A stretch of 54,266 bases of DNA from JBGSYJ01 sp041748075 (GTDB taxonomy: Bacteria; Acidobacteriota; Thermoanaerobaculia; Gp7-AA8), in the NCBI GenBank assembly GCA_041748075.1, contig JBGTDX010000144.1, positions 1 through 54,266 of the forward strand, read 5' to 3'. Shown in pieces: positions 26,901 to 34,652 of the stretch. Made by a program: the position numbers and the translations under genes. Within the stretch, counting starts at the first letter, position 1. Every line of letters starts with the position of its first letter. The notes beneath the pieces were generated by a model that was not told the origin of the DNA, made no database searches, and was given only the letters and a program-made list of their open reading frames with translations.

Positions 26901-27453
26901 ACAGCTTGTCATTCACCTGGATGAATGTGCCGTCGGGAGACGAGTGCGCAATGCCCACAGCCGCCTGTTCAAACGTCCCGCGGAAGAGCTCTTCGCTCTC
27001 CCGCAGAGCTCCCTCGGCAAGCCTCCGCTTCGTGATGTCCGCATGCATGACGACAGCAGCACCCTCGGCGTCATCAGCGAGCCGGTTCACGATCAGCCGG
27101 AACCATCGCGATTCGGAAGGAGAATGGCACGGATACTCGAGCGAAAAATCGGGGGCCTGCCCGCTCAGAACCGAGCGAATCCCACGCGCGGCCGCTCCTG
27201 CTTCCGCTGAGCACTCTCCTGTGGCAGCTTCGCAGACCTCCAGGTAGTTTGCACCCATCCCGAACAGTGGAGTTCGAAGGTCGTTGCCGTGCGCGAAACG
27301 ACGCCAGCCTTCGTTGATCGCGATGATGACGCCGTCATGGTCGACGAGCGCGATGTGAACCGGAAGGGCGTTCAGAATCGATGACAGCGTCGAAGCGCGG
27401 TCGACGAGCCTGTCCATGGGCTTGCTACCGGGAAGATCGGCTGCGTTCTTCAC
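23932..27453 (-). CDS. Multi-PAS hybrid histidine kinase
   Basis: An 1173-residue soluble kinase, first gene of the operon. I count six PAS/PAC units (about 20-145, 150-272, 278-402, 405-530, 550-680, 685-810), several with the conserved HPDD in the PAC region, then H-box GGIAHDLNNLL near 835, HATPase_c (N-box LCVNARDAM, G-box GKGTGLGLS) and a C-terminal receiver with LVLTDMMMPVMDG. No membrane segment. The multiple PAS units imply a cytoplasmic redox, light or small-ligand sensor; no heme or flavin signature can be assigned by eye. Start is GTG 27453 with only a weak ribosome-binding site; ATG 27417 is possible. Confidence 0.9.
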   Translation of the reverse strand: MKNAADLPGSKPMDRLVDRASTLSSILNALPVHIALVDHDGVIIAINEGWRRFAHGNDLRTPLFGMGANYLEVCEAATGECSAEAGAAARGIRSVLSGQAPDFSLEYPCHSPSESRWFRLIVNRLADDAEGAAVVMHADITKRRLAEGALRESEELFRGTFEQAAVGIAHSSPDGTFIQVNDKLCALGGYPREVLLGRSFHDLVHPDDRDAVETARVEMIDGVRASYSAEIRYFRSDGEISWANIIVTPTRNDSGETKYFISVVEDITARKRAESALHASEQQFASAFEYAAIGVALVSPDGRWLKVNRALCRMLGYSETEMLARTVQDITHPDDLDSDLERARRLLAGDDDSYQVEKRYFHRRGHLVWVLLNVSIVRDHDGKPVHFISQVQDITEKRRSREAILLQAQMLDQIGQAVIATDPQGVVIYTNSFASDLYGWPQDEMLGENIMKITVADLSHDRAAEIMDDLVKGQTWSGEMLLQNRQGRVFPAFITNTPLLDDEGRLVGVIGVSIDISVRKEAEEAVERNEREQRKLAQELEAERARLVIAQAVASMGSWEIDLSTRDVIWSDEAHRIFGTRPEERVTYRGFLDLVHPDDRKMVTDAYAHSIISRDSCSLEHRILLPGGRIKYIDERWQVFTGEDGQPQRIVGTAHDITDRKLADARIREQASMIDEATDAILVRDLEGRITYWNRGAATLYGWSAEEAIGQSARDLLHSEPAAFNDATTLVLSDGAWSGELKKTTRTGDEVTVDARWTLLRDEIGAPKSVLSINTDVTERRKLEAQFFRAQRMESIGTLAGGIAHDLNNLLAPIVMAVSVLKKFEKREKMLAVLTNIERSAKRGTELVKQVLSFGRGIEGSRVPVRLVDITSEIEAIISSTFPKNIILEEDLASDLQLVVGDPTQLNQVLLNLCVNARDAMPDGGRLMISGKNASIDEQYASMNRGVSAGRYVVLSVADEGCGMPKEVMDRVFDPFFTTKDTGKGTGLGLSTVSGIVRSHSGFINVHSEVGVGSVFRIYLPAAAELHGPVIVPGNAELLPRGRGELILVVDDEASIRGVTAQTLEAFGYRVIVAEDGAQAIGLYAMRRDEIALVLTDMMMPVMDGPALIAALHRINPQVRIIAASGLGANDSIAKASHAGVVHFLAKPFSADAMLTLLRKALSEETLGGGPGW

Positions 27454-27690
27454 AATGTCAGGAATCCGAGCGCAGTCTGCAGAGGAGAGCGTTCAGGATC
27501 GCTCCCGATGATCGCTCTGGATCGCATCATGCTGGACTGGTGTGACGGCATGATCGATATCTCATCCGAAAGGTGAAAAAAATACAGGCGACTCAAGCAT
27601 GGTACTCCTGTGGCTCCATAATCAACCCGTTCAACGTCGAAGCTCCACGAGCGGGCAGAGCCTTCGCGCCATTGCACGAAGGATGAAACA

Positions 27691-27760
27691 ACGTGTCATC
27701 CCGAGCTACCTAACGGCGCTGGGAGCCGGTGAAGGAGTGATGAACCACCGTGTCATGCTG
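27691..27760 (-). repeat. Partial copy D of the GTCATCCTGAGCGAAG repeat
   Basis: CGTGTCATCCCGAGCTACCTAACGGCGC, then GAGCCGGTGAAGGAGTGATG and AACCACCGTGTCATGCTG. This is the end portion of the repeat in the orientation of copy C. The central palindrome is missing. It lies in the 369-bp gap between the divergent kinase operon and the HugZ-like gene; I see nothing else in that gap. Confidence 0.8.
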
Positions 27761-27822
27761 GTTATCCCTCGCCACAACACCTGTCGAGTCATTCTGGAAC
27801 CCGTGGTGACATAATCCTCCGC

Positions 27823-28584
27823 ATGACACAACACGCCTCCACCAGCTCAGAACCCACCATTCCCGAGCCCACCCACGCAGAACGCGTACGCACTCTTCTG
27901 GATCGAGAGAAGATCGGCACGCTCGCAACGAACTCGCATCACCATCCAGGCTTTCCCTTCGCCTCGGTCATGCCCTACGCGCTCAGTCCGGAGGGTGCGC
28001 CGCTGTTTCTAGTCAGCAGCATGGCCATACACACACAGAACCTGGTGGCAGATGCGCGCGCCAGCCTCCTGGTGATGCAGAGCGGCGGCGATGCCGATCC
28101 GCTCGGCCTGCAGCGCGCCACCCTCATGGGCACTGTCCAGCGGATCGACGAGCCGGGAGACCTTCACCGGAACGCCTACCTGGATCGACACCCCTCCGCC
28201 CGTTACTGGATCTCGTTCTCCGACTTCTCGTTCTTCGAGCTCGAGGTTACGCAGATCTACTTTGTCGGCGGCTTCGGCGTGATGGGGTGGGTGCAGGCAG
28301 CAGACTACGACACAGCCGAGGTCGACCCGCTCGCCGCGGTTTCGGCCGGGATCATCGAGCACATGAATCGCGATCACGCCGACGCGCTGCGGAACATCAC
28401 CCGACGTTTCGGCGGACTCGAAGCAGAGGAAGCGCAGATGGTAGCGTGCGACCGCCTCGGATTCGTCGTGCGCGTGAAAACTTCCGAGGGGATGAAGGGA
28501 GCGCGAATCGGATTTCCGGAAGAAGTACGGTCGTCGGAGGATGCGCGCCGCGTTCTCGTCGCGATGGCGAAGGAGTCACGGTAA
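27823..28584 (+). CDS. HugZ-like heme/FMN-binding split-barrel protein with DUF2470
   Basis: A 253-residue protein. Residues about 15-155 form a pyridoxamine-5'-phosphate-oxidase-like split barrel (GTLATNSHHHPGFPFASVMPY at the start; INFxF-like FELEVTQIYFVGGFG at the end). Residues about 170-250 are a DUF2470 domain with HMNRDHADAL. This two-domain architecture is that of HugZ/HutZ-type heme-utilisation proteins and of plant/bacterial relatives. Heme degradation or heme binding is the family role, but an isolated copy without heme-uptake genes may instead bind flavin. It is monocistronic and convergent with the zinc-finger gene. Confidence 0.85.
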   Translation: MTQHASTSSEPTIPEPTHAERVRTLLDREKIGTLATNSHHHPGFPFASVMPYALSPEGAPLFLVSSMAIHTQNLVADARASLLVMQSGGDADPLGLQRATLMGTVQRIDEPGDLHRNAYLDRHPSARYWISFSDFSFFELEVTQIYFVGGFGVMGWVQAADYDTAEVDPLAAVSAGIIEHMNRDHADALRNITRRFGGLEAEEAQMVACDRLGFVVRVKTSEGMKGARIGFPEEVRSSEDARRVLVAMAKESR

Positions 28585-28614
28585 CGGAGGAAGCGTCGTG
28601 TCATTTTGAGCCAG

Positions 28615-28647
28615 GTGGCCAGACATTGCATTGCAATGTTCGGCCAC
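28615..28647. repeat. GTGGCCGAACAT palindrome, copy 2
   Basis: GTGGCCAGACATTGCA / TGCAATGTTCGGCCAC, a 16-bp imperfect stem with two mismatches, flanked by CCAG and TTCCTGAC as in copy 1 at 17331-17357. It sits between convergent genes and could act as a bidirectional terminator. Confidence 0.8.
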
Positions 28648-28664
28648 TTCCTGACGAGCTCCGG

Positions 28665-29015
28665 TTACTCGAAGCTCTCCTGGCACGGCATGCAGAACAA
28701 AGATTCCGGCATCGCCTCGAGACGCTTCATTCCGATCATCTCTTTGCACTCGCGGCAGACCCCGTAGGTCCCTGCGTCCAGCGCTTCGAGAGCGACGTCG
28801 ATGCGCTGGAGCCGGGTCTCGAGCTGGCGCCGGCCCATCTGGGCCATCGCCTGCATCTGCATGGCGTCCATGCGACTCAGACGGCCTATCGTCGGGCCAC
28901 TGGTCTCCACCGGACGCTCTCCGGCGCTCTGCTGCAATGATTCCTCGATGTAGGCTTTCGCTGTGAGCAAAGGCTCGCGAAACTCCTCCATCTGTTCTCT
29001 GGTGAGGTGGGACAT
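28665..29015 (-). CDS. DksA/TraR family zinc-finger protein
   Basis: A 116-residue protein: an N-terminal helical hairpin of about 85 residues, then a C4 zinc finger with Cys87, Cys90, Cys108 and Cys111 (GVCRECKEMIG and LFCMPCQESFE). The family binds the RNA polymerase secondary channel and, with ppGpp, tunes rRNA and amino-acid promoters. The hairpin tip lacks the DxxDxA motif of true DksA (I see SRMDAM at 47-52), so regulation may differ. It is shorter than E. coli DksA (151). It is 99 bp downstream of the recombinase gene on the same strand. Confidence 0.88.
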   Translation of the reverse strand: MSHLTREQMEEFREPLLTAKAYIEESLQQSAGERPVETSGPTIGRLSRMDAMQMQAMAQMGRRQLETRLQRIDVALEALDAGTYGVCRECKEMIGMKRLEAMPESLFCMPCQESFE

Positions 29016-29114
29016 GAGGACGGCTCCTGGCTGGTAGTCCCCGCTGGCCTTCAGATCGGCCGCGCAGTCGAACAGTCAGCGTCGCAATGACACGACAGAA
29101 TACTTCGGGACTCT

Positions 29115-30095
29115 TTACTTCTTGATGCGAAGCCGCGTCGAAGCCGCGTTGAGGCTGATCTGCGATCGGCGGCGGGACTCTGCCGCGAGAGCGCGCCGCG
29201 AACGCCCGGTGGGAAGTTTCGTGTAGACCTGGGTCGACAGGATCGACGCATGTCCCAGAATTTCCTGAACGTCCCGAAGATCAGCGCCGCTGTTGACCAG
29301 CATGGCGGCCATGGTATGCCGGAGCGCGTGCGGGGTGATGTGCCGTTTGATCTCGGCAATCCGTACATGCTTTTTGAAGATGTTCTCGATCGAATAGATC
29401 GTCAGCCGGGTTCCGGACCTGCCGACGAAGAGGGCTTCATTCTCCAGCGACCGCTCCCCGCGCAGCGACAGGTAGTCGGCAAGCGCTTCAACGACGAAAT
29501 CGGAAGTCAGAGAGATGTGGCGCTCGCGCGTTCCCCGTCCGGTGATCACGATGTTCCGTTCTCCCAGATCGACGTCGCTGACATTCAATGCGACGAGCTC
29601 GCCGATCCGGATTCCCGTCAGGAAGAGCAGCTCGATGATGACGTTATCCCGGACGGCGCAGAAATAACGATTCCGTCCACCCGTGGAGCGGTCGCGTTGA
29701 TGGATGAGCGTTTCCATCTGTCGCTTCGGCGCGCTCAGCAGCGATTTCACTTCCCTCGCTGAGAGCACCACCGGTACCGTGGTCTCTACAGGGCGCTTGA
29801 TTTTCAGCTTCCTGGCTGGAGACTCGGTGACGATCCCTTCCTCTTCGAGATAGCGGAAGAACACCTTGAGCGCGGCAACTTTCCTCCGGATCGACGTGTC
29901 TCGATAGTCGCCTGTTCCGAGCTTCTCGACATATCCCTCGAGGTCGGCATCCGTGATGGCGACCGCTTCGGCATCGCTCACATGAGTGCGAAACTGAACC
30001 AGGTCCGATTCATAAGCGCGCAGGGTTCGGCTCGAGAGATTGCGTTCACTCTCGCCGTGCTGTAGAAAACTCGCGATGGCCTGCTCGACATTCAT
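29115..30095 (-). CDS. Xer-type tyrosine recombinase with a substituted catalytic Lys
   Basis: A 326-residue tyrosine recombinase. A SAM-like core-binding domain spans about 1-95 and the catalytic domain 105-300. Catalytic residues visible: Arg163 (GIRIGEL), His256 and Arg259 (HALRH), His282 (LGHAS) and nucleophile Tyr291 (TQVYTKL). The beta-hairpin lysine (K172 of E. coli XerD, in GKGNKER) is replaced by Arg187 in TGRGTRER. About 20 extra residues (KRQMETLIHQRDRSTGGRNR) precede the first catalytic block, and about 35 follow the tyrosine. It may be the chromosome-dimer resolvase or an orphan integrase; no att-like pair is evident around it. Confidence 0.9.
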   Translation of the reverse strand: MNVEQAIASFLQHGESERNLSSRTLRAYESDLVQFRTHVSDAEAVAITDADLEGYVEKLGTGDYRDTSIRRKVAALKVFFRYLEEEGIVTESPARKLKIKRPVETTVPVVLSAREVKSLLSAPKRQMETLIHQRDRSTGGRNRYFCAVRDNVIIELLFLTGIRIGELVALNVSDVDLGERNIVITGRGTRERHISLTSDFVVEALADYLSLRGERSLENEALFVGRSGTRLTIYSIENIFKKHVRIAEIKRHITPHALRHTMAAMLVNSGADLRDVQEILGHASILSTQVYTKLPTGRSRRALAAESRRRSQISLNAASTRLRIKK

Positions 30096-30183
30096 CGTAC
30101 CGCTCCCTCATGTTGGTGATCCGAACGTGCAGTTTACTTTTCTATGGATTATTGTCAAGAATCCCTTTTGTTCTGAATTCATT

Positions 30184-30203
30184 GAAAAACCTAGAAAAAC
30201 CTA
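30184..30203. promoter_or_regulatory. 10-bp tandem direct repeat in a divergent promoter region
   Basis: GAAAAACCTA occurs twice back to back in the AT-rich gap between the divergent recombinase and GNAT genes. The one-helical-turn spacing is what a dimeric or cooperatively binding regulator would use. No known operator is recognised. Confidence 0.4.
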
Positions 30204-30243
30204 CTGAAATGGTAACGAACGCCGGAAAAGCGAGGAACCACCG

Positions 30244-30678
30244 TTGAAAGGCCAGCATCTATTCATCCGCCCGGCAGAGGCTCTGGATGAGCACGCTCTG
30301 CGACGCCTTTATGTGACCGATGATGAAGCGCCATTACCGGAGCCTCTCATGGGCCCGGTAGCGCTCGTCGCGAAGCTTGCCGGGACCCTCGTTGCCCACA
30401 CCAGCGGGGAGGTCGACGGACCCGATCTCCGCATCCGATCGTTCTATGTATCGCGGGAGCTGCGCCGCAAACGGATCGGCCGAGGCCTGTTGATCCGGCT
30501 CGAAGAGTTGGCGGCACGCATGCAGTGCTTCCGCCTGGTCGCAGCGATGGACACGCCCTGCGCCGGTTTTCTCGAGAACGCCGGATTCGTACAGACGGGC
30601 GGGATCCTGACCAGGAACATCGAGCGCTTCTCCGCCGGTGATGACGAGGCGATAATTCAACCTGCCCCGCAACGATGA
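30244..30678 (+). CDS. GNAT family N-acetyltransferase
   Basis: A 144-residue protein with the acetyl-CoA pyrophosphate loop RRKRIGRGLL at about 76-85, preceded by the strand IRSFYVSRELR and followed by a helix and CAGFLENAGFVQTG, the usual C-terminal strand-helix of GNAT enzymes. Substrate unknown. TTG 30244 is the start, with GAGGAA 9-14 bp ahead. The gene is 25 bp upstream of the lytic transglycosylase, so the two are probably co-transcribed. Confidence 0.85.
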   Translation: MKGQHLFIRPAEALDEHALRRLYVTDDEAPLPEPLMGPVALVAKLAGTLVAHTSGEVDGPDLRIRSFYVSRELRRKRIGRGLLIRLEELAARMQCFRLVAAMDTPCAGFLENAGFVQTGGILTRNIERFSAGDDEAIIQPAPQR

Positions 30679-30703
30679 CGAGAAAGATCGAGAGCCCCGT
30701 GCG

Positions 30704-32872
30704 ATGCCCATGAAACTGTTTCTCCCCTTTCTGTTCAGCTCCCTGATGGCCTGTGGCGGTGCTCCTCCGCCGGTGGAGGCCATGTCTCCCGTCCCCGCAC
30801 CCACCCCGGAAACGATTCCGTCGACGCTTTCGGATGCACGCGATGCGATCAGGCAGGGAAAGCTGAAAATCGGAGAATCGGCGCTGCGAATGCTTGCTGA
30901 ATCGGAAGACCAGACCACCAGAAAACGGGCGCTCGCAAACCTCGCGCTTTTCTATCAGGAACAGAACCGCATCGAAGAGTCGGCTGAGGCCTATCGCAAC
31001 GCAATCGAGTCTTACCCGGAGGTGGCTCCGATCCTCGGTCTGCACCTGACCGAAGTCTTGAGGGAAAACGGTCAGATAGAGGAAGCGATCGCAACGGCAC
31101 GCGCGATCATTGGTAAATATCCAGCCACGGCCGCAGCCGGAAGCGCAGCCCTGAGGCTGCCGGTCCTCTACACGCTCGCAGAAGACGAGGCGAATGCCAC
31201 CTCTAGCTTCGCGCGAACGGCAGAGATTGCGATCGATTCACTCAACGACGAAGAGTTCGTCGCGCTCGCCGATCAACTTGCGCAGAACGGAAGACAGGAT
31301 CTGGCAACGGCGCTCCGGATGCGAATCATCTCCGATTTTCCCCAGAGCCGCTTCACCGAGAAGTTGTACGGACAGCTGACCTCGCTCCCAGGCGAGAGCT
31401 CTCCCATCGTACGCCTCGGCTTTGCAGAATCTGTGGCGCTCGCCGACCGGCTCGGTCGGGTCAACCGCTACGATCAGGCCCTCGATCTGATCCGAAGGAT
31501 CGAGAAACGATTTCCTGCGAGAGTCTCCGACCCGTCGCTGCGTTTCACACGAGTAACCTCGCATTTCAATTCGCGGCGTTATCCGGAAGTGGTCGCCGAA
31601 TCGCCCGCTGCATCCGAACCCTATTACAGGGAGATTCAGCTTCGCCGCGCTCACGCTTTCTGGCGTATGGACCGGCCATCCGAGTTCGTCACGCTCGCGA
31701 GGCAGATCGTTTCACGGCATCCCGGCACTCGGGAAGCGACAACGGCAAAGCTCCTGCTCAGCAAATACCACACGACCGATGACGTCAATTTCGATCGCGC
31801 CGTTTCGCTTCTCAGCGAGGTCATCGCCGAGGGAAACCTCGGAAACGACGGCGACAACATCTGGACGCTCGGATGGATGTATACGCAGGCCGGACGAGAC
31901 GATGAAGCGCTCGCGACGTTCGAGCGGTATCTGGCGCGCTTTCCCGACGCGGACTACACCTCGAATTCGCTGTTCTGGACTGCCAAGATTCACGAAAGGA
32001 ATGGGCGCATCGCCGAACGCGACGCCGTCTTCAGACGGCTGATCGATTTCTATCCCTATACGTATTACAGCTACCGGGCCAGACAGATTCTCGGTGATAC
32101 GAGCCTGCCGACGTCGATCTCGAATCCGCGGTACGTTTTTCCCGCAGTCGACGCGGCTCCGCGCGACCCCCGTCTTGCGACGGTCCGCGAGCTCACCGAG
32201 ATCGGCCTGACCACGGAAGCCGCCCGGGAAATGCAACGCCTGACGACCCAGAGCACGGCAGACCCGCTTCTGGCGTGGCGTATGGCGGATCTCTACGCGG
32301 AAATCGGCGAACCGCTGAGGGCGAACCAGATTCTGCAGCGGAGCTTTCGCGACATCATCCGTCACGGCGGCACCAATGTCCCCGCGCGCTTCTGGCAGAT
32401 CCTCTACCCCCGCCCCTTCTGGGACTACATTCAGGCTTCCGCGCGTCACTCCGCAATCGAGCCGAATCTGATCACGGCCATCACGCGGCAGGAGAGCGCT
32501 TTCAATCCGAATGTCGTTTCCAACGCCGGAGCCGTCGGGCTGATGCAGATCATGCCCGAGGAGGCTTCGCGAATCGCTCAGGGGGGCCGTCTACCGCCGG
32601 TCACACGGCAGGATCTTTTCAATCCGCGAACGAACATCATGGTGGGCGGCGCCGAGATCCGGCAGAAACTCGACTCCATGAAAGGGCATCCCGTGCTCGC
32701 GATCGCTTCCTACAATGCGGGCGAAGTGCCCGTCCGGCGCTGGATGGCGCGGACGCCTCTCGATGACATCGACGTGTTCATCGAGTCGATTTCGTACGCA
32801 GAGACCAAACTCTATGTGAAGAATGTCACGAGAAACCTCCACGAGTACCGAAGGGTATATGGAAGCGAATAG
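30704..32872 (+). CDS. Soluble lytic murein transglycosylase-like lipoprotein (Slt)
   Basis: A 722-residue cell-envelope protein. A lipobox LMAC with Cys17 marks it as a lipoprotein, unlike soluble E. coli Slt70. Residues about 40-560 are helical TPR-like repeats (several NRIEESAEAYRNAI-type and DEALATFERYLARFPD units), which in Slt form a ring. The C-terminal lysozyme-like SLT domain (about 580-705) has the catalytic Glu in TRQESAFNP near 597, then AVGLMQIMP and AIASYNAGEVPVRRW. It cleaves peptidoglycan glycan strands to 1,6-anhydromuropeptides during growth or recycling. It precedes the VWA gene, from which a repeat insertion separates it. Confidence 0.93.
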   Translation: MPMKLFLPFLFSSLMACGGAPPPVEAMSPVPAPTPETIPSTLSDARDAIRQGKLKIGESALRMLAESEDQTTRKRALANLALFYQEQNRIEESAEAYRNAIESYPEVAPILGLHLTEVLRENGQIEEAIATARAIIGKYPATAAAGSAALRLPVLYTLAEDEANATSSFARTAEIAIDSLNDEEFVALADQLAQNGRQDLATALRMRIISDFPQSRFTEKLYGQLTSLPGESSPIVRLGFAESVALADRLGRVNRYDQALDLIRRIEKRFPARVSDPSLRFTRVTSHFNSRRYPEVVAESPAASEPYYREIQLRRAHAFWRMDRPSEFVTLARQIVSRHPGTREATTAKLLLSKYHTTDDVNFDRAVSLLSEVIAEGNLGNDGDNIWTLGWMYTQAGRDDEALATFERYLARFPDADYTSNSLFWTAKIHERNGRIAERDAVFRRLIDFYPYTYYSYRARQILGDTSLPTSISNPRYVFPAVDAAPRDPRLATVRELTEIGLTTEAAREMQRLTTQSTADPLLAWRMADLYAEIGEPLRANQILQRSFRDIIRHGGTNVPARFWQILYPRPFWDYIQASARHSAIEPNLITAITRQESAFNPNVVSNAGAVGLMQIMPEEASRIAQGGRLPPVTRQDLFNPRTNIMVGGAEIRQKLDSMKGHPVLAIASYNAGEVPVRRWMARTPLDDIDVFIESISYAETKLYVKNVTRNLHEYRRVYGSE

Positions 32873-32893
32873 ACGTACGGTTAGAGAACCGGG

Positions 32894-33079
32894 TGTCATC
32901 CCGAGCAACCTAACGGCGCGGGGCGCCGGTGATGAACCACCGTGTCATGCTGAGCGAGGCCACGTCATCCTGAGCGAAGCGAAGGATCTCTGCTTGCGAT
33001 GCTCGATCCTCTTAAGGAGATCCTTCGCTTCGCTCAGGATGACGTGTTTCTACATCCCTCCCGGTTCGGAGAGGTTCAT
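32894..33079 (-). repeat. Interspersed palindromic repeat (GTCATCCTGAGCGAAG type), copy C
   Basis: An inverted full-length copy: CCTAACGGCGCGGGGCGCCG, CATGCTGAGCGAGGCCACGT, CATCCTGAGCGAAGCGAAGG, spacer, CCTTCGCTTCGCTCAGGATG, ending TACATCCCTCCCGGTTCGGA. It has no stop codon in one plus-strand frame, so the frame of the following VWA gene appears open through it and would give a false N-terminal extension. Confidence 0.92.
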
Positions 33080-33122
33080 TAGATGCGAGGCTGCTCGACA
33101 ATCGCACGGCGACGCTCAGGAC

Positions 33123-34544
33123 GTGTCATCAGATTACCCTCGTTCCACTTTACGACCGCTGATCGCTGCACTCTGTCTCGCACTTCTGACACTCCCCTCC
33201 CCCGTCGAAGCCGCGCCGCGCGAAACGAGCCTCTTCATCAACAGCCAGCCGCTTTCCGCGACCGCCGAATACAAGGGCCGGGCCGAGATTACGATCGTGC
33301 CACCCTTTGACGATGCGCGGCTTTCGGTCTCGATCGACGGCAACCAGGTCGCTCGCGATCTCGGCAGACCGTACAGAGTCGAAGTTGATCTTGGACCCGT
33401 GGCGGTCGAGCACACGATCAGGATCGCCGCGAGCATTACCGCTGGACGGAAGCAACATGTCTGGCAGGAAATCATCAATCCGGGATCGCGACCTCTGGCT
33501 GTGAGGATCTCCGCGACAGACTTCGGGAACCGGATCTACGAAGCCTCGGTCAGCGTTCCGAAGAATGACCCGGTCACCTCGGTGGAGTTCTATGACGATC
33601 AGGGGCTGCTGCGTCGTTTCGTCGCGCCGCCGTACCGGCTGCAGGTGCCGGAACGCAGCGTCGCCAGCGTCATACGCGTCACAGTCAAGACACGCTCGGG
33701 CATCGAGGCGACGGACATGATCGCCGGCACGGAGAATATCCATGGTGAATCCTACGATGTGCGCACCGTGCAGCTGGTCGTTTCGGTGACCGACCGGAAT
33801 GGAATGATGCGCCAGGGGCTGGGAACCGAGAGCTTCGAGATCCTCGACAACGGCACGCGAGCGAAGATCATCGACGTCGGATCCGCCCAGAATCAGCCCA
33901 TCTCGATCGCACTCCTGCTGGACGCTTCGGCGAGCATGACCCACGTCATGAAGTACGTCTCTGAGGAAGCCTCCAGGTTCGCAAAGACGATCCTGCGCCC
34001 GCAGGATCAATGTGCGGTCTACGCAATCCGCACGGTACCGAAACGGGAGCAACCGCTGACGCATGATCCTGCCCTGATCGAACAGAGTCTTCTCAGGATC
34101 CAGCCCGCCGGCAATACGGCGCTCTACGACGCTCTCCGAATCGCACTGCGCGAACTGGATGGAGTCGAGGGCCGCAAGGCCATCGTGCTTCTGACAGATG
34201 GAGAGGATACGTCCTCAATCTCATCTCATACCGAAATCCTCGAGCAGGCGCGCATTGCCTCCGTTCCCATTTATGTGATCGCCTTCAACGAGGTGCCCGA
34301 CTTCGCCGCCGCACGCGACCGGCTTGCCTTTCTGGCGACCGAGACCGGCGGCTTTCTCATAAGCGCGATCGCGAAAGATCTGCCGAAAAAATACGTGGCG
34401 ATCGAACAGGATCTTCGCGCCCAGTATGCGATCAAATACCAGGTTACGGATCTCGCCGCAGCAAACGAATGGCGGCAGGTGAAAGTTCGCGTCACGCCTC
34501 CCGAGCTCAGTGCGAGAACCATCCGCGGATATTTCACGCCTTAG
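33123..34544 (+). CDS. VWFA-related (Acidobacterial-type) VWA domain protein
   Basis: A 473-residue exported protein. I place the start at GTG 33123 because a signal peptide follows at once (LRPLIAALCLALLTLPSPVEA); the longer open frame to 32823 is translated repeat. Beta-rich Ig-like segments occupy about 35-230. The VWA domain (about 255-450) has MIDAS DASAS in ALLLDASASM, Thr/Asp positions in NTALYDAL and VLLTDGEDTS, and ends with YQVTD...VKVRVTPP. The architecture matches the VWFA-related family named from Acidobacteria. The role is unknown; adhesion or envelope assembly is plausible. The ribosome-binding site is weak (CAGGAC). Confidence 0.85.
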   Translation: MSSDYPRSTLRPLIAALCLALLTLPSPVEAAPRETSLFINSQPLSATAEYKGRAEITIVPPFDDARLSVSIDGNQVARDLGRPYRVEVDLGPVAVEHTIRIAASITAGRKQHVWQEIINPGSRPLAVRISATDFGNRIYEASVSVPKNDPVTSVEFYDDQGLLRRFVAPPYRLQVPERSVASVIRVTVKTRSGIEATDMIAGTENIHGESYDVRTVQLVVSVTDRNGMMRQGLGTESFEILDNGTRAKIIDVGSAQNQPISIALLLDASASMTHVMKYVSEEASRFAKTILRPQDQCAVYAIRTVPKREQPLTHDPALIEQSLLRIQPAGNTALYDALRIALRELDGVEGRKAIVLLTDGEDTSSISSHTEILEQARIASVPIYVIAFNEVPDFAAARDRLAFLATETGGFLISAIAKDLPKKYVAIEQDLRAQYAIKYQVTDLAAANEWRQVKVRVTPPELSARTIRGYFTP

Positions 34545-34652
34545 TCGACACTCTGTTGAGGAGCGAAAACGCCGCGCGACGAAGTCAGACAGGTCGCTAT
34601 CCGTCTTCGCAGCAGAAACGGTGTGAGAAATGCGGGTTAATATCCTCGCTCC

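Noticed and set aside
28287..28940. A 217-codon plus-strand frame across the HugZ 3' end and the zinc-finger gene
   Set aside because: It overlaps two supported genes in other frames and its product has no recognisable domain.
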